From positions 62,001-126,000 of the forward strand of contig PUQB01000115.1 in assembly GCA_003024785.1 (NCBI GenBank): a stretch of 64,000 nt of DNA. Direction: 5' to 3'. Positions 42,321-54,330 of the stretch are shown here, piece after piece. The position numbers were made by a program, and so were the translations under genes. Below the pieces are notes generated by a model, which saw only the letters and a list, made by a program, of their open reading frames with translations, was not told where the DNA came from and did no database searches. Numbering within the stretch: the first letter of the stretch is position 1; the number at the start of each line of letters is the position of its first letter. Source of the stretch: Selaginella tamariscina. Its lineage: Eukaryota; Streptophyta; Lycopodiopsida; Selaginellales; Selaginellaceae.

Positions 42321-45300
42321 TTGGACGTAGGTGCAGGCTCCATTGGTGCTGCTCATACCATTCCATCACTCAAGTTTCCTGTACACATTCATCTTAATAA
42401 TCGAGAGCTCAAGGAGTTTGCCCTGTTAGACACTGGTGCAAATGCATGCTTCATGGATGACACTTTTGCAACTCAACATGGCATTTCGGTGGTGAAGTTG
42501 AAGCGTGCAGTTCCTGTAGAGGTGGCCGATGGTCGTCTGATTGCTTCTGGCGCAGTTACCCATGCTACCAACCTCTCTCTTGCAGTCATGGCGCATTCAA
42601 CTGTTCAATTTCCTTCAACTTGATCAAGACTCGGTCGACTCCCATCATTTTGGGCATGCCATGGTTCGTTGTTGCAAATCCGCAGATCGACTGGAGGTCT
42701 AGGACGCTCACGTTTTCCTCTCCGACAGCTAGGATCAATCCTGTACCTTCCTGTGCAGGATACATCCTTAGTCTGAGGCAGTACAAGCTACAGGATTGAC
42801 CGTGCCTGTTCCTGTACCAGTGTTGAAGACTCCTCCTCGACAGGATTCACCTCATGTCAGTTCCTCAGCACATCCGCAGGCTCTCTCCACTCCTGTAAGT
42901 TTGCGGATTCCTGTACAGGGTTCTTCCAATCCTGTATCAGTGTCGAAGGTTCCTCCTCAACAGGATCCACCTCCTGTTGGTTCGTCAGCACACGCAGGCT
43001 CTCCTCACTCCTGTGCAACCACGGACTTCTGTACAGGATTCTTCCAATCCTGTACACTCGTCAACATCCACACAGGTTTTTTCCAATCCTCTCTTTTCTA
43101 CTTGCTTCTGTTCCACCCCCAAGATCCTTCCTCTTTTTCAGTCACAGCTCCCTCCTTCTCCTCTCCGAGTTCTTACCACTACCATGCATGAACTTGCCAC
43201 TGATCCTGCTCCTTTCCACCTTTTTGCCTTTCAAGTAACTCCTACGTCCTCTTCTACCTTTCCTGTATCGACTCCCTGTTTTTCAATCTCCTTCTCCTTC
43301 TTCCTCTCCTTCTTCCCTACCATCCAAGTATCACTCCTTTAAGGACGTTTTTGACAAGCACAAGGCTGCAGTTCTTCCTGTTCACAGGTCCTACGACTGT
43401 CCTATTGATCTTGCGGAAGGAAAGACTCCACCGTTCGGACCGATTTATGCATTGTCACCCACAGAGTTGGAGGTTCTTCGTCAGTACATCGAGGACAACT
43501 TGGCATCCGGCTTCATTCGTCACTCAAAGTCCCCTGCAGGAGCCTATCTTCTTTGTCAAGAAGAAGGATGGGAGTTTACGTTTGGTTGTGGACTACAGGG
43601 GTTTGAATCAAGTCACCATTCGGAATCGGTACCCGTTGCCATTGATCCCGGAACTTCTCGATCGGCTGCGAGGAGCAAAGGTGTTCACGAAGATCGACTT
43701 ACGAGGGGCCTACAACCTTGTACGGATTCGTCCAGGCGATGAGTGGAAGACTGCCTTTCGTACAAGGTATGGACACTTCGAGTACACTGATGCCTTCGGC
43801 CTTACCAATGCCCCAGCCGTGTTCCAACACATGGTGAACGACATCTTTCGTGACTTCTTGGACCAGTTTGTGGTGATCTACCTCGACGACATTTTGATTT
43901 TCTCCAAGGACCAGGCGGCACATGACAAGCATGTACGATTAGTTCTACAGCGGCTTGCGAGCATGGCCTGTATGCGAAGTTGGAGAAGTGTTTTTTCGAT
44001 AGGGATTCTGTGGAGTTCTTGGGCTACATCGTCTCTCCTGCTGGCGTTTCCATGGACATGCACAAGGTGAAGACCATCGTGGAGTGGGAGAGGCCCAAGT
44101 CTGTACGAGATGTACAATGTTTCCTTGGCTTTGCAAACTTCTACAGGCGGTTCATACAGGACTTCTCCAAGCGTGTACTTCCACTCACGGAACTCACCAA
44201 GCGCACAGGGTTTTCTCTTGGTCCGACAAGGCGGAACATGCATTCACAACACTCAAGGACGCCTTCACGACAGCTCCGATTTTAGCACATCCTGATCCTT
44301 CTCATCCTTCTTCTTCGGATTTTGCAGTAGGATCCGTCCTATCACAAGTTGGAGAAGACAAGTTGCTTCATCCTGTAGCTTTTCACTCTCGTAAGTTCCT
44401 TTCGGCGGAGATCAATTACGAGATTCATGACAAGGAACTCAAGGCCATTGTGGATTCGTTCGAGGAGTGGCGGCATTTCCTGGAAGGTGCTGCACATCCT
44501 GTACAAGTTCTTACGGATCACAAGAACCTGGAGTATTTTCAAACGGCTCGAGTTCTCAGTCGGCGACAGGCTAGGTGGGCGGAGTTCCTATCACGTTTTG
44601 ATTTCGTCATCGTCTACAGGCCCGGTTTTCGGAATGGCAAGGCGGACGCATTGTCTAGGCGCTCTTACCTTGCACCAACCCGGGCGATCCTGCATATGAC
44701 TGTCAAAGGCAAGTGTTGTTGGGTCCTGATCGATTCCGGCTTGCGGCACTACAGGTTCATCAGGCTCCAGCAAATTCAACACTCCTACAGGACATCCGTT
44801 CGCAGTTGGCTACAGACGACTTGGCAAAGAATGTGTTCTCACACATTCATCCTGACGCAAGTTCCTCTTCCTCCAGTTCCCGTCAGACTACAAGTTGTTC
44901 GCCATACAGGATGGACTCCTGTACCGGGAAGGTCTCCTGTACGTTCCTGTTGGTATTTCCAGGACTCGTGTGGTACAGGATTGTCATGATACCCCGGCTA
45001 CAGGACATTTTGGTGTGGCCAAGACAGTGAGTTGGTGACTCGCAACTATTGGTGGCCTGGGTTGCGAGGTTTTGTGGAAAGGTTTGTACGGAGTTGTGAC
45101 ACTGTAACAGGTCGAAGATGCCTCATCATGCACCCTCTGGTCTTCTTCGTCCTCTTCCTGTTCCTTCTGCTCCTTGGAGATCCATTTCTATGGATTTCCT
45201 CACAGATCTTCCTCCTTCTCGTGGATTCGATGCAGTTCTTGTGGTGGTTGACCGTTTCACCAAGCAGGCTCATTTCCTACCCTGCAACAAGACAGCTACA

Positions 45301-46240
45301 GGTCAGACAACTGCTGAGTTGGTGATCCGTGAAGTGTTCCGACATCATGGTCTTCCTGAGAGCATTGTTTCCGATCGAGGTCCACAATTCATGTCCAAGT
45401 TTTGGCGAGAGCTTCTTCGGAGTCTACAGGTTAAAGCGGATCTTTCTTCAGGATATCATCCACAAACTGATGGGCAGTCAGAACGCACAATTCAGACCTT
45501 GGAGCAATATCTTCGTTGCTTCATCAGTTACCAACAGGACAACTGGTTGGACCTTCTTCCAATGGCGGAGTTTGCCTACAACAACTCCGTTCACGCATCT
45601 ACAGGCCAGACACCTTTCTTTGCTCTTACAGGCCACCATCCACGTTTTGACTTTGCTCCTCCTGCTTCTCCTTCTTCCGCTCCTGCAGTACAGGATCGTC
45701 TCCAGCATCTTCGTCAGGTACAGGATGATCTCCAGGTTCATCTTAGCAGGCACAGGAACGATACAAGCATCATGCTGATGCTCACCATCAGCCGGCACCT
45801 GCATACAAGATTGGTGATCTCGTGTGGCTTCTTCGTCGACATATTCGCACCAACAGGCCTTCTTCTAAGTTGGATTTTCAACGATTGGGCCCTTACAGGA
45901 TTGTGGCGGAGGTAAATCCTGTAGCTTTCCGACTCGAGTTACCATCTACGGTGAAACTTCATCCTGTGTTTCACACCTCCTTGTTGGAGCCGTATCATCC
46001 TTCTTCTCTTCCTGGTCGTGCTTCTTCTCCTCCCCCTCCTGTGGTCATTGACATGAACCTGAGTACGAAGTTGCAGCCATCCTTGATTCTCGTCTTCATC
46101 GCCGCCAACTTGGTGGATTGGAAAGGTTATTTGCCTACCGATCGCACTTGGGAACCTGCATCCAACTTACTCCATGCTTCTTCCAAGTTGCTGCCTTCCA
46201 TCGGCATTATCCTGCTAAACCAGGTCCCAAGACTCGTGGA
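42321..46240 (+). pseudogene. Element D pol (protease to chromodomain)
   Basis: Protease LLDTGANACFMDDTFATQHG (about 42424-42485). Pro/Ser-rich linker to about 43330. [22 protein letters not shown] and YLDD at 43879-43890. RNase [21 protein letters not shown] (about 44505). Integrase [36 protein letters not shown] and [18 protein letters not shown] (45190-45520). The chromodomain near 46050-46235 lacks nine bases relative to B just before LVDWKGY. The RNase H start has lost the segment holding the EADAS aspartate (near 44310), a deletion of 12 or more bases that is unlikely to be a sequencing error. Confidence 0.85.
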
Positions 46241-46263
46241 ACTCGTCTTTAGGGAGGAGGTGC

Positions 46264-46862
46264 TGTCACGACCCGATACAGGATGCAGGATTCAGATATA
46301 GGATATAAATACGGGATACAGGATATGCTGCAGGATATTCTACAGGATATTCCTACAGAATATGCCACAAGATATCCTAGAGGACATATGGACTCATTTT
46401 AGCCTCTGCATGCACATAACCACTTTTAGATGCATGCAGCCACTTTTAGCACTCATGCCTAGATTAGCTCTTGAGTTGTGAGCATAAAAGCTCTGACCTA
46501 ATTGTTGTACAATAGTTACTATCAACACAGTCATTCTACAATCATTCTTGTTCTTGTCTTGTTTGTGTCTTGCTCCTTGCCTCCTGCTCTTGTCTTGCTC
46601 CTAGTTTCTGTCATGCTCTTGTCTTGCTCCTGGATCCTGTCATGTTCCTGTCTTGCTCATGGATCCTGTCATGCACCTCCTGTCTGCTCTTGTCTTGCTC
46701 CCGAATCCTATCCTGTTCCTGTCTTGCTCTTGGATCCTATCCTGCACCTTGTCTTGCTCCTGAGTTCTTAGTTCCTATCTTGCTCCCTGTCCTGCTCCTG
46801 AGTCAAGCCTTCTTGTTCTTGGAATCCTGCTCTCTTTCTTGTTCCTGGATCGTGTCTTGACA
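46264..46862 (+). repeat. Element D, 3' LTR
   Basis: Preceded by GGGAGGAGGTGC. Ends TCTTGACA followed by the CCTCA duplication. It differs from the 5' LTR by substitutions as well as indels, more than the two LTRs of A differ, so D is the older insertion of the two. Confidence 0.92.
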
Positions 46863-47110
46863 CCTCACAATGATGCATGAGTTTTTGACTACTACACTAA
46901 GGGATCCGTCTTGAAGGAGTGTTACCTTTGGGATACATGTGTCTTTGCTGTTGAAAAGGATAAGACCATGGTTGAGAATTTGAATAAGTGAATAAAGAGG
47001 TTCTCAACTAACTACCCCAACAAACCCAGTTCCCTCTTGAGAAGTGTGATAGCTATGAGGAGGAATCTGGTTCAATCTCGGAGTTTAAAAACGATCTTGA
47101 ACCATATATT
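46863..47110 (+). pseudogene. Right arm, unknown-gene fragment (C-terminal part)
   Basis: Continues the right-arm gene after D. LKECYLWDTCVFAVEKDKTM and RFSTNYPNKP match the left-arm gene's last exon (about 13200-13440). In-frame stops are present. It is the reverse-complement partner of the left arm. Confidence 0.7.
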
Positions 47111-47551
47111 ATATTGGAAGTTATTTCAAGGAGTACAGAATATTTAATTACTCCATTGATCATGGAAATATCAACAGAAGAAACAAAAGATGTTGAATAG
47201 TCTTTCAAGCGGCTAAAACCTTGTTTGCCTCACTTAGAAGGTAACATCAAAGAAGAATTGATAGTGTGTTGATAGAGTAACAAATAATTGTAAATGAATG
47301 TAACATAAGGCATTTTTGTATATTTTGATTATATTTGTACAAAAAATAAATTCTCAAGAATTAAAGAAGCTTTTAGTTTAAACATGGGTCACACATTAAC
47401 AAGGTAAATAGTATACCTTGTTAATTATAAGGCCAATTACAGATGTAATAAATAGTGAAGAACATGGATTTTAAGTAGTGGCATGAGGTAAGAGAGGGTA
47501 TGGTAGAAATTTTTTGTGGCACATGTTAGAATGACAGAGTTTATGTAGGAA

Positions 47552-48975
47552 ATGAATAATAATGTAGCTCAAAACATCCTTACTATGGGACTACTTTAGT
47601 TTCTACAACACCATTTCTATTGCCTTCAGTTCCTGAATCACTTTTCTAGCGCCTATTTCTGAATCTTGTAAGGATAATGTATAAGTAAATGATAAAGGGA
47701 TCAACAACAATATAGTGTCAAAGGATAAATGTAGAAGGGACCAAACAAGTGAGTTGCAAAGCATTCAAGAGGTAACATTGCCCTTGTTACCCATGGCCAT
47801 ATTGTGTTATTAGATGTCAATGGTGTCTTGCTTCATCGACAAATGCATGAGGACAAAGGAAAGAAAGTCAAACAGGGAGATTTCATTCGTTGTCATGATA
47901 AATTTCAACATGATATCATTTTCCATCCAGGGTTGGACCGTCTCTTTCAAAAGCTCAAGGAGATTGGTGCAATTGTGAGAATTTGGTCGTGCATGCAGTT
48001 TCACAATCTAACACCATTGCTGAATTTGCTAAACAAACATTGTAGTGTTATAAAAGAGGTGATTCGTAAAGATTGAATTTTTGACTAACGAATATGTTAT
48101 AAACCTCTCAAATTCTACGATGTAAAAAAGGAAATCAAGGCATACTTCTTCAAGAATGAAAGATTAATTAAGCTTTAATAGGAGATTAATCAATTAAGAA
48201 TAATGAAGAACTTAGTGATAAATGACTCTCCTCAAAAGGCTAAAACATTACTTGTATCCATTCAATCACTTTCAACCCATATTCTAATATTATATTATGA
48301 ATGAGTTAGTGAAGTACTTGGATATGTACTTCAGAAAAAAAGAATCTTGAAAACTTTTGTAAATAATATCCACCATATAAACATACCATGACACTTTTTT
48401 TTTCTCATAATTTTGATTTTTATAAATTAAAAAAGAGCAACCGGGCGTTCTACAATATTGTTATTAAAAAACTTCATTTTTTAAATAAGCTTATATTCAC
48501 TTTTGTTCTTATCACAAATTACATATTAATAAGGATGACAACTCTTAACTGCATTCGTGATAATATTAGGTGGTAGCAACAACATAAAGATATTGACTAA
48601 AATGATTCAATTAATCCGAAGAATAATAACTTAAACAAAATGAAGAGATTCATTTATATGGTTAAGGAGAAAGAATATTGAAAACTTTTGTGAATAATAT
48701 ACACCATAATTTTCTTTCTCGTAATTTTGAATTTTATAAATTAAAGAAAAGCAACCGGGTGCTCTATAATATTGTTATTAAGGAACTTTATTTTTTAGAT
48801 AAGCCTCTATGCACTCCTATTCTTATTGTAAATTATATATTAATAAGCATGACAACTCCTAATTGCATTCATAAGAGTGTTAGGTAGTAGCAATAACATA
48901 AAGATATTGACTAAAATGATTCAATTAATCTATATGGTTAAGGAGAAAGTAATTATAAATAAATTAACAGGTTGA
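47552..48975 (+). pseudogene. FCP1/NIF-like HAD phosphatase, right arm, more complete copy
   Basis: Starts MNNNVAQNIL at 47552. The HAD core is open from about 47790: HIVLLDVNGVLLHRQ (motif I, DVNGV), FHPGLDRLFQKLKEIGAIV and IVRIWSCMQFHNL (the WS block of FCP1 domains), and later VINDSPQKAKTLLVS (motif IV, NDSP, at about 48215-48250). The family is known for dephosphorylating protein serines, with RNA polymerase II tail phosphatases as the type members. The C-terminal part is present twice in tandem (48388-48640 and 48680-48950). Frameshifts before and after the core suggest decay. The left-arm copy lacks this core. Confidence 0.6.
48360..48960 (+). repeat. Local tandem duplication of the C-terminal exon in the right arm
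   Basis: About 290 bp starting TTGAAAACTTTTGTAAATAA is repeated once: both units contain KLKKSNRA/VLYNIVIK and end near GTTAAGGAGAAAG. The left arm has only the end part once. Confidence 0.75.
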
Positions 48976-49258
48976 TAAGGAAATGATTTTTTATTTGTAA
49001 TTATGTTTGATAATATTTTTTAATTGTTGTAAAATATTTTTACAATAAAGAATAAAACAAATATTCTAAGATATTTTGGGAATATTATTTACTAAGTAAG
49101 GTTAATCAAGGATTAATTTGTTAATTAATTACTAATTAAGACTTAATTATATATTTATTAAATAATTAATTAATAATTAAACTTAAGTATTAATTAGTAA
49201 TTTATTTTATATTCCTATTTTCATGTATTATACCCATTTTAATTACAACGTGCATGAT

Positions 49259-50106
49259 AGTTTGTTGAAGAAAAAGAAACTTTCTTTGCATTGGGGCACT
49301 CACATCCATAGTGGCCTTGCTCTTTGCACTTGTTATAACGTCCTCTTCTTATGCCAAAGCCTAATGTTGCTTTTGGAGGTGAGGTGAAACTACTTTGGAA
49401 CCAAGTCAGTCCCACACTAATGGCTTCAAAAACTTGAATTCGTCATTTCTATGTTTCTTGGGCCACCTCCCATAACTTTTTCCCCTAGAACTACTAGCAC
49501 TTTGACCATTTACAACTGAGTAAAGAAGTTTCTCTTCCCACTCTCCTCTCTGGCTCACTCAGAACATATTTTCTCGAAATTTAAACCACCCACTGCAATG
49601 CTACATGTTCTTAGCGCTGTTTTCAATCCTTTCCAAAGTCCTTTTTGAAGCACCGCTTCAATATCAAATTGGGGGTTGAAGAACCCTATACAGTATCCAC
49701 TCTTTTAATTGCCGCCCTTAATCTACTAAGATATGACATTGCTGACTCGCCTGGTTCCTATTGAAGCGAGAAGAACTTTGCTTTTAAGGGACCTTAGAGT
49801 AGCCTAACTCTCCTTGCCAAGAGTGTTCTTCAAAGCCTGTTAGTTTTCTACAAAAGCCTTAGAAGTACCAAATCTTGCCAAGTGACCTACTATAATACCA
49901 AGTGCTTTGTTGCCCTTGGTCCTCCAGGGTGCAATTTTGGTTTTGGTGACTCATGTGGCTAGGTAGACTTATGTTCTGTTGGTAACGCCCAACTTCCTTT
50001 TTCCATGAGAATTGCATGGATACTGACCATGCGTGAAAACCAATGCCATCGAATACTTCCACTTGATCTCCATGTAACGAGGATGTCATTCCATGTTCTG
50101 ATACCA
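49259..50106 (-). pseudogene. Ty1/copia gag fragment
   Basis: Minus strand. Immediately after the LTR end is TGGTATCAGA (50097-50106), the standard primer site complementary to initiator tRNA-Met. Gag begins near 50095: MTSSLHGDQVEVFDGIGFHA and SVSMQFSWKKEV resemble the copia gag start (…FDG.NF..W). A CCHC knuckle (CKEQGHYGCECPN) lies at about 49290-49337. The element is truncated at the arm boundary (about 49255). Confidence 0.72.
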
Positions 50107-50510
50107 TGTTGAATTTAGCTGGCTCTTGTGTATAAAGAATGGACAATATGTAATGAAACTTCATAGACTGTTTATTAACCTAACAAATAGTTAATTTAAA
50201 CTGTTTCACCGTTTCAACATGCCACGAGTGAATCTGCTGATGGCTTGGGTGGTACTTTGTTTATGCCATTGTTGAACTCGAGATATGGCAAATATTTCGA
50301 GTCGTTGCCGCTATGCCATGGTCGAGTTTGTCACTGGTACGGTTGTTCATAGTTGCCACGCTTGTTTTGTTGATTTCTATTGTAAATTTTACCTTTTATG
50401 CTACCGTAGAGTTACGGTCCCTTGTAGTTGTTGCCCTTGTGCCACAAAGGAGCTTATTGGTACCAACATGAGAAGGAGAGCGAAAGGTATAATAGATGTC
50501 TAAAGAAAAC
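50107..50510 (-). repeat. Ty1/copia LTR (5' LTR of the gag fragment)
   Basis: Begins, on the plus strand, TGTTGAATTTAGCTGG next to the primer site. It shares about 250 bases of clear similarity with 57730-58000 (GAGTCGTTGC, CTATGCCATGG, TTGATTTCT), so both are LTRs of one family. The outer end cannot be placed exactly. Confidence 0.55.
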
Positions 50511-51060
50511 ATGGTCTCTGAATCATAAAGACCCAGCATGTTTTATAAATGTTAAATCCATTCAATATAGATGAATATCAAGAAGCGTTGCTAAAATCAC
50601 AATTAACAAAACCGTAAGAGAATATAGGTTTTCTAAAACTTAAAGCAATTACAAAATTATAAAATATAGTATTTTTAATATTCATAATTATAATAAACTC
50701 TTTAATAATAGTACCAAATTGTTTCTTTAACTATATAAATTTATAAAAAGATATGAAAGATTGACTATATAGGATTTTGTATATATATATATTATTACTA
50801 GTACAATTTTTAATTAATGTTATATTTAATTATTAATAATTTAATAACAACATAAAAATTTATATAATGTACCTCTCATGCTCTTGAATAACTTTTATAT
50901 TAGGCCCATACAATCTTAAATATAATATATTATATAATTTAATACCTTTTACTTTTATAATGTTATCAAATTTTAGTCCATGAATGCTATAATTTATTTT
51001 AGACAATATTTGTTCAATTTTAAACCTTATAGCAATAAGGTGATTGTTTGTAATGGATTT
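50511..51060. other. AT-rich spacer between copia fragments
   Basis: No coding signal or repeat boundary was recognised; many A/T runs and a TA run near 50782. Confidence 0.5.
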
Positions 51061-51074
51061 GCACTAGCGGTTGT

Positions 51075-54000
51075 TTGCAAAGGGACCATACGGATTCACC
51101 TCATAGCAAGAGCAATTTAGAGATCCAAAACGTGAAGCTAGTACCTAAAGCCACTGAAACTCTCCTTTATGTGGCATTAATCAATGACCAAGGCTTTGGC
51201 ATTCAATTTTCATCGTGGAAGGGTTCTTTTTTGGCTCATTCAAATTACGCCAAAATAGTTGATTTGATCCGTGTTGGAAACCTCTTTCAAGTTCCATGCA
51301 CAATCAAGGTTCAATCCTCATGTGCAGCATCATTAGCCATTAGAAGGACCAGGCAATTGGTTGCAGTTATTGCACCATGCCAAGGAGGGACAACTACAAA
51401 TATTGGAACTTGGCATGGTAGACTCAGTCATATCAATGAGCAAGCAATACATACTCTTTACAACTAGATATTAGTTGAAGGTTTGAAATGTACTCCATCT
51501 TCACTAAGCTTTTGTGAACCTTGTGTTCATGAGAAACAACATATCAATCACAAAATGAATTAGATTTTTGAGTTGATTCACGATGCAATCACCAACTGGG
51601 AAGCACTACTGCATCAACTTCATGGATCATTATTCCCGCATGATGGTAGCCAAGTTTCTTACTAAGAAATTTAAGGTGCTGGAAACATTTTGGATTTTCC
51701 ATGTAGTGATGGTGGTAAAGAGTTCTTGACTTATGCTTTCATGAGTTATTGCCATGATCATGGAATTCAATGGCAAGTTACAGTTCATTACACACCAGAA
51801 CAAAACAAAGTGGCTAAGCACATGAATTGCACCTTGCTCGAGTGTGCTCGTAGCATGCGTCCTGATGCAGGTTTTTCCAATAAATATTGGTTGAAGCAAT
51901 CAATACAACATCATACTTGCAAAATCGATCTCCAATTGCAGGACCAAAGCAAGCTAAAATCCTAGAAGTGCTTTGGACATGCATCAAGCCAAATGTCTCC
52001 AGTTTGAGGCTCTTTGGTTGCCTTGCTGTTGCACATGTTCCCAAGGATTTGCACAAGAAGTTGAATTCAAAAACAATACTAGCAACTTTGTTGGGATACA
52101 ATGAACCAAGCAAAACTTACAAACTGTTAAGTATAGAGGGAAGGGTGTATGTGACATTATCTTTGATGAAAATCTAAGTTACAGATCTAAATTAAGGCAT
52201 GCAAAGGAATTAGACCATGTAGAGAATTTAGGGCCAGATGATGATGATGAGGACACTAATGAGGTAGTTATTTCCTCATGGTTTATTCAACCATCGGAAG
52301 CTATGAATCAATCACTAGTATGCACTGGAGTCTACCTGTGCAGGTTGGTACTTCTTCAAGGGGAGAAGGGTTACAAAGCTAGACCTCCTCCAGCACAAAA
52401 TCTCCTCTTGTAGCAATCAGCACCCCATTTCAATCTTGTCCCTCTCAGTTCCTACTCCTATAGCACCCACTATTCTTCTAGCGTTATAGTTCCAACTAAG
52501 AAAGGACAACAATATCGGGAAGAGGTTGCTCTCAAGGCTGCTAAGGCTACATCTTGACATGAAACTAGTGTCTCATCAAACCATGACCTGCCAAGACAAC
52601 CAACGCTCTTTTGCTTCACCACAAACATTTCTTCCAAGCAACAAATACCAAGTAATTATTATCTAGCATTGCAAAGTGAGGTAGCAATAGATTGGAAGGT
52701 TGCTATTGACAGTGAGATTGATTCCATCATACAAAATCAAGTTCTTACTCTCATTTCCAAGCTTCCTCCTAGACGCAAAGTAATGAATACTAAGTGGATA
52801 TTCAAGATCAAATCTAAAGCTAATGGCCAATTGGATTGCTACAAGGTATGCTTAGTAGCTTGGGTTTTTCCTAGGTGGAGAGCATGGACTTACAAAGACA
52901 TACTCACCTGGTGAAGCTTGCCTCTATTTGCTCAATATGACCTTGCTCAATATGAACTTGACGTAAAGACTGCCTTCTTATATGGCCATCTAGAAGAGGA
53001 CATATATTTCACATTACTAGTGGGATTTGAGCTTAAGGGGGAGAAATCAACCCAGTATTATCGGCTCAACAAAATCCCTATATGGTTTGAAGAAAAGCCC
53101 TAAAATGTGGTATCAACAGTTTGATAGTTTCTTTTATAAGTTGGTTTTTGGAGGAGTACTGCTTATACTAACGTTTATATTAAAATAGTGGGAGACAAGT
53201 TCATCATCATGACAGTATATGTTGATGACTGTATTCTCCTATCAAAATGATCCAGTAGAGATGGAGAAAATGAAGCAAATGCTCAAGGGGGAGTTTTAGA
53301 TGATAAAACTAGGCAAGATCAATTATTGCCTTGGCATCAAAGTGCAGCGAAGTCGAGGAGTATTATCCTTATCGTAGAAGCAATATATTTTAAATCTGCT
53401 TAAGCATTTTGGGTTAAGCAAGTTAAACCCCATAATGACCTCGATGCAACAAAACATGCATTTGTCTAAAGATATGAATCCTAAGACTGAGGTTTAGGGG
53501 CAACAAATGAGCAAGGTTCCTTATTGCTAGGTGGTAGGTAGTTTGATCTAACTTACAGTGTGTACTCAACCAAACATTGATTATGTTGTTGGACAAGTGT
53601 CACAAAATATGGAAGATCCAAGTTGGGAACATTGGCTAGCAATAAAAAGAATTTTACGATACCTTCAAGGCATGATGGATTATGAGCTTGTGTATCAGAA
53701 GCAAGAAGTGGATTGCTTCAAGCTCTCCGACTTCTCAAATGCAGATTATGTAAGAGATGCAGATATAGGAGATCTAGTTCAAGCTACTGCTTCAACATGG
53801 GAAGTGGGGTTATCACATGGTCTAGTAAATGACAATAGATTACCCCTCTCAAGCATAGAAGTTGAGTATATTGCAATGACAACAACTCAGGAGGCCATGT
53901 GGTTGAGAGACATCTGACTGGACTCCAGGACAAAGCACATTTAGGTACAATTCCACTTCATTCAAGAGCAAGTGGAAGCTGGAAGACTTGAGCTGGAGTA

Positions 54001-54124
54001 CTACCCGCTGGTTCAATGGTGACAGAGATTTTATTAAATCCTTGCCACCAGTGCTCTTCAAGCAACATAGAAAAGCTTTAGGAGTTTGGTTTATACAAGT
54101 TCAGCCGTCACGATTGAGGGGGAG
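51075..54124 (+). pseudogene. Ty1/copia pol, 5'-truncated and decayed
   Basis: The order integrase-RT-RNase H identifies copia. GAG-pre-integrase WHGRLSHINEQAI (about 51410). Integrase SDGGKEFLTYAFMSYCHDHG (51705) with TPEQNKVAKHMNCTLLE, where the usual N-G-V-x-E/R pattern is altered. SLRLFGCLAVAHVPKD (52000). RT TKWIFKIKSKANG (52790), YELDVKTAFLYGHLEEDIYF (52950) and the catalytic YVDD (53218-53229). RNase H-like SSIEVEYIAMTTTQEAMWL (53850). Stops and frameshifts occur throughout. Polypurine tract GATTGAGGGGGAG at 54112-54124. Confidence 0.85.
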
Positions 54125-54330
54125 TGTTGAATTACATTAATTAATGTGGTGATAAATTAATGATTAAATTTAATGTTTTTGGCTATCTATTTATTATTTT
54201 GTTTTTGTATATTCATATGTTTTTTAGAGCATCTAGGCATAGTAAAGGGAAGTGGTCACTACAAGACTTGAGGAATCTTTATAAATTGAATTTATTACTT
54301 ATACATATATGGTCTTAAATATGTTTTACA
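54125..54330 (+). repeat. Start of copia 3' LTR
   Basis: TGTTGAATTACATTAATTAA follows the polypurine tract, as expected for a copia LTR. The sequence soon merges into AT-rich DNA and the 3' border is not recognisable. Confidence 0.5.

Larger units (their letters stand above)
40661..46862 (+). mobile_element. Element D: chromovirus inserted in the right arm
   Basis: Plus-strand member of the same family, LTRs 40661-41250 and 46264-46862, flanked by a perfect CCTCA duplication (40656-40660 and 46863-46867). The left arm gives the empty site: GGGTCCTCACAATGATG when read on the minus strand. The ends and insertion event are therefore directly proven. The full domain set is present with one-base breaks. 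Confidence 0.95.
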
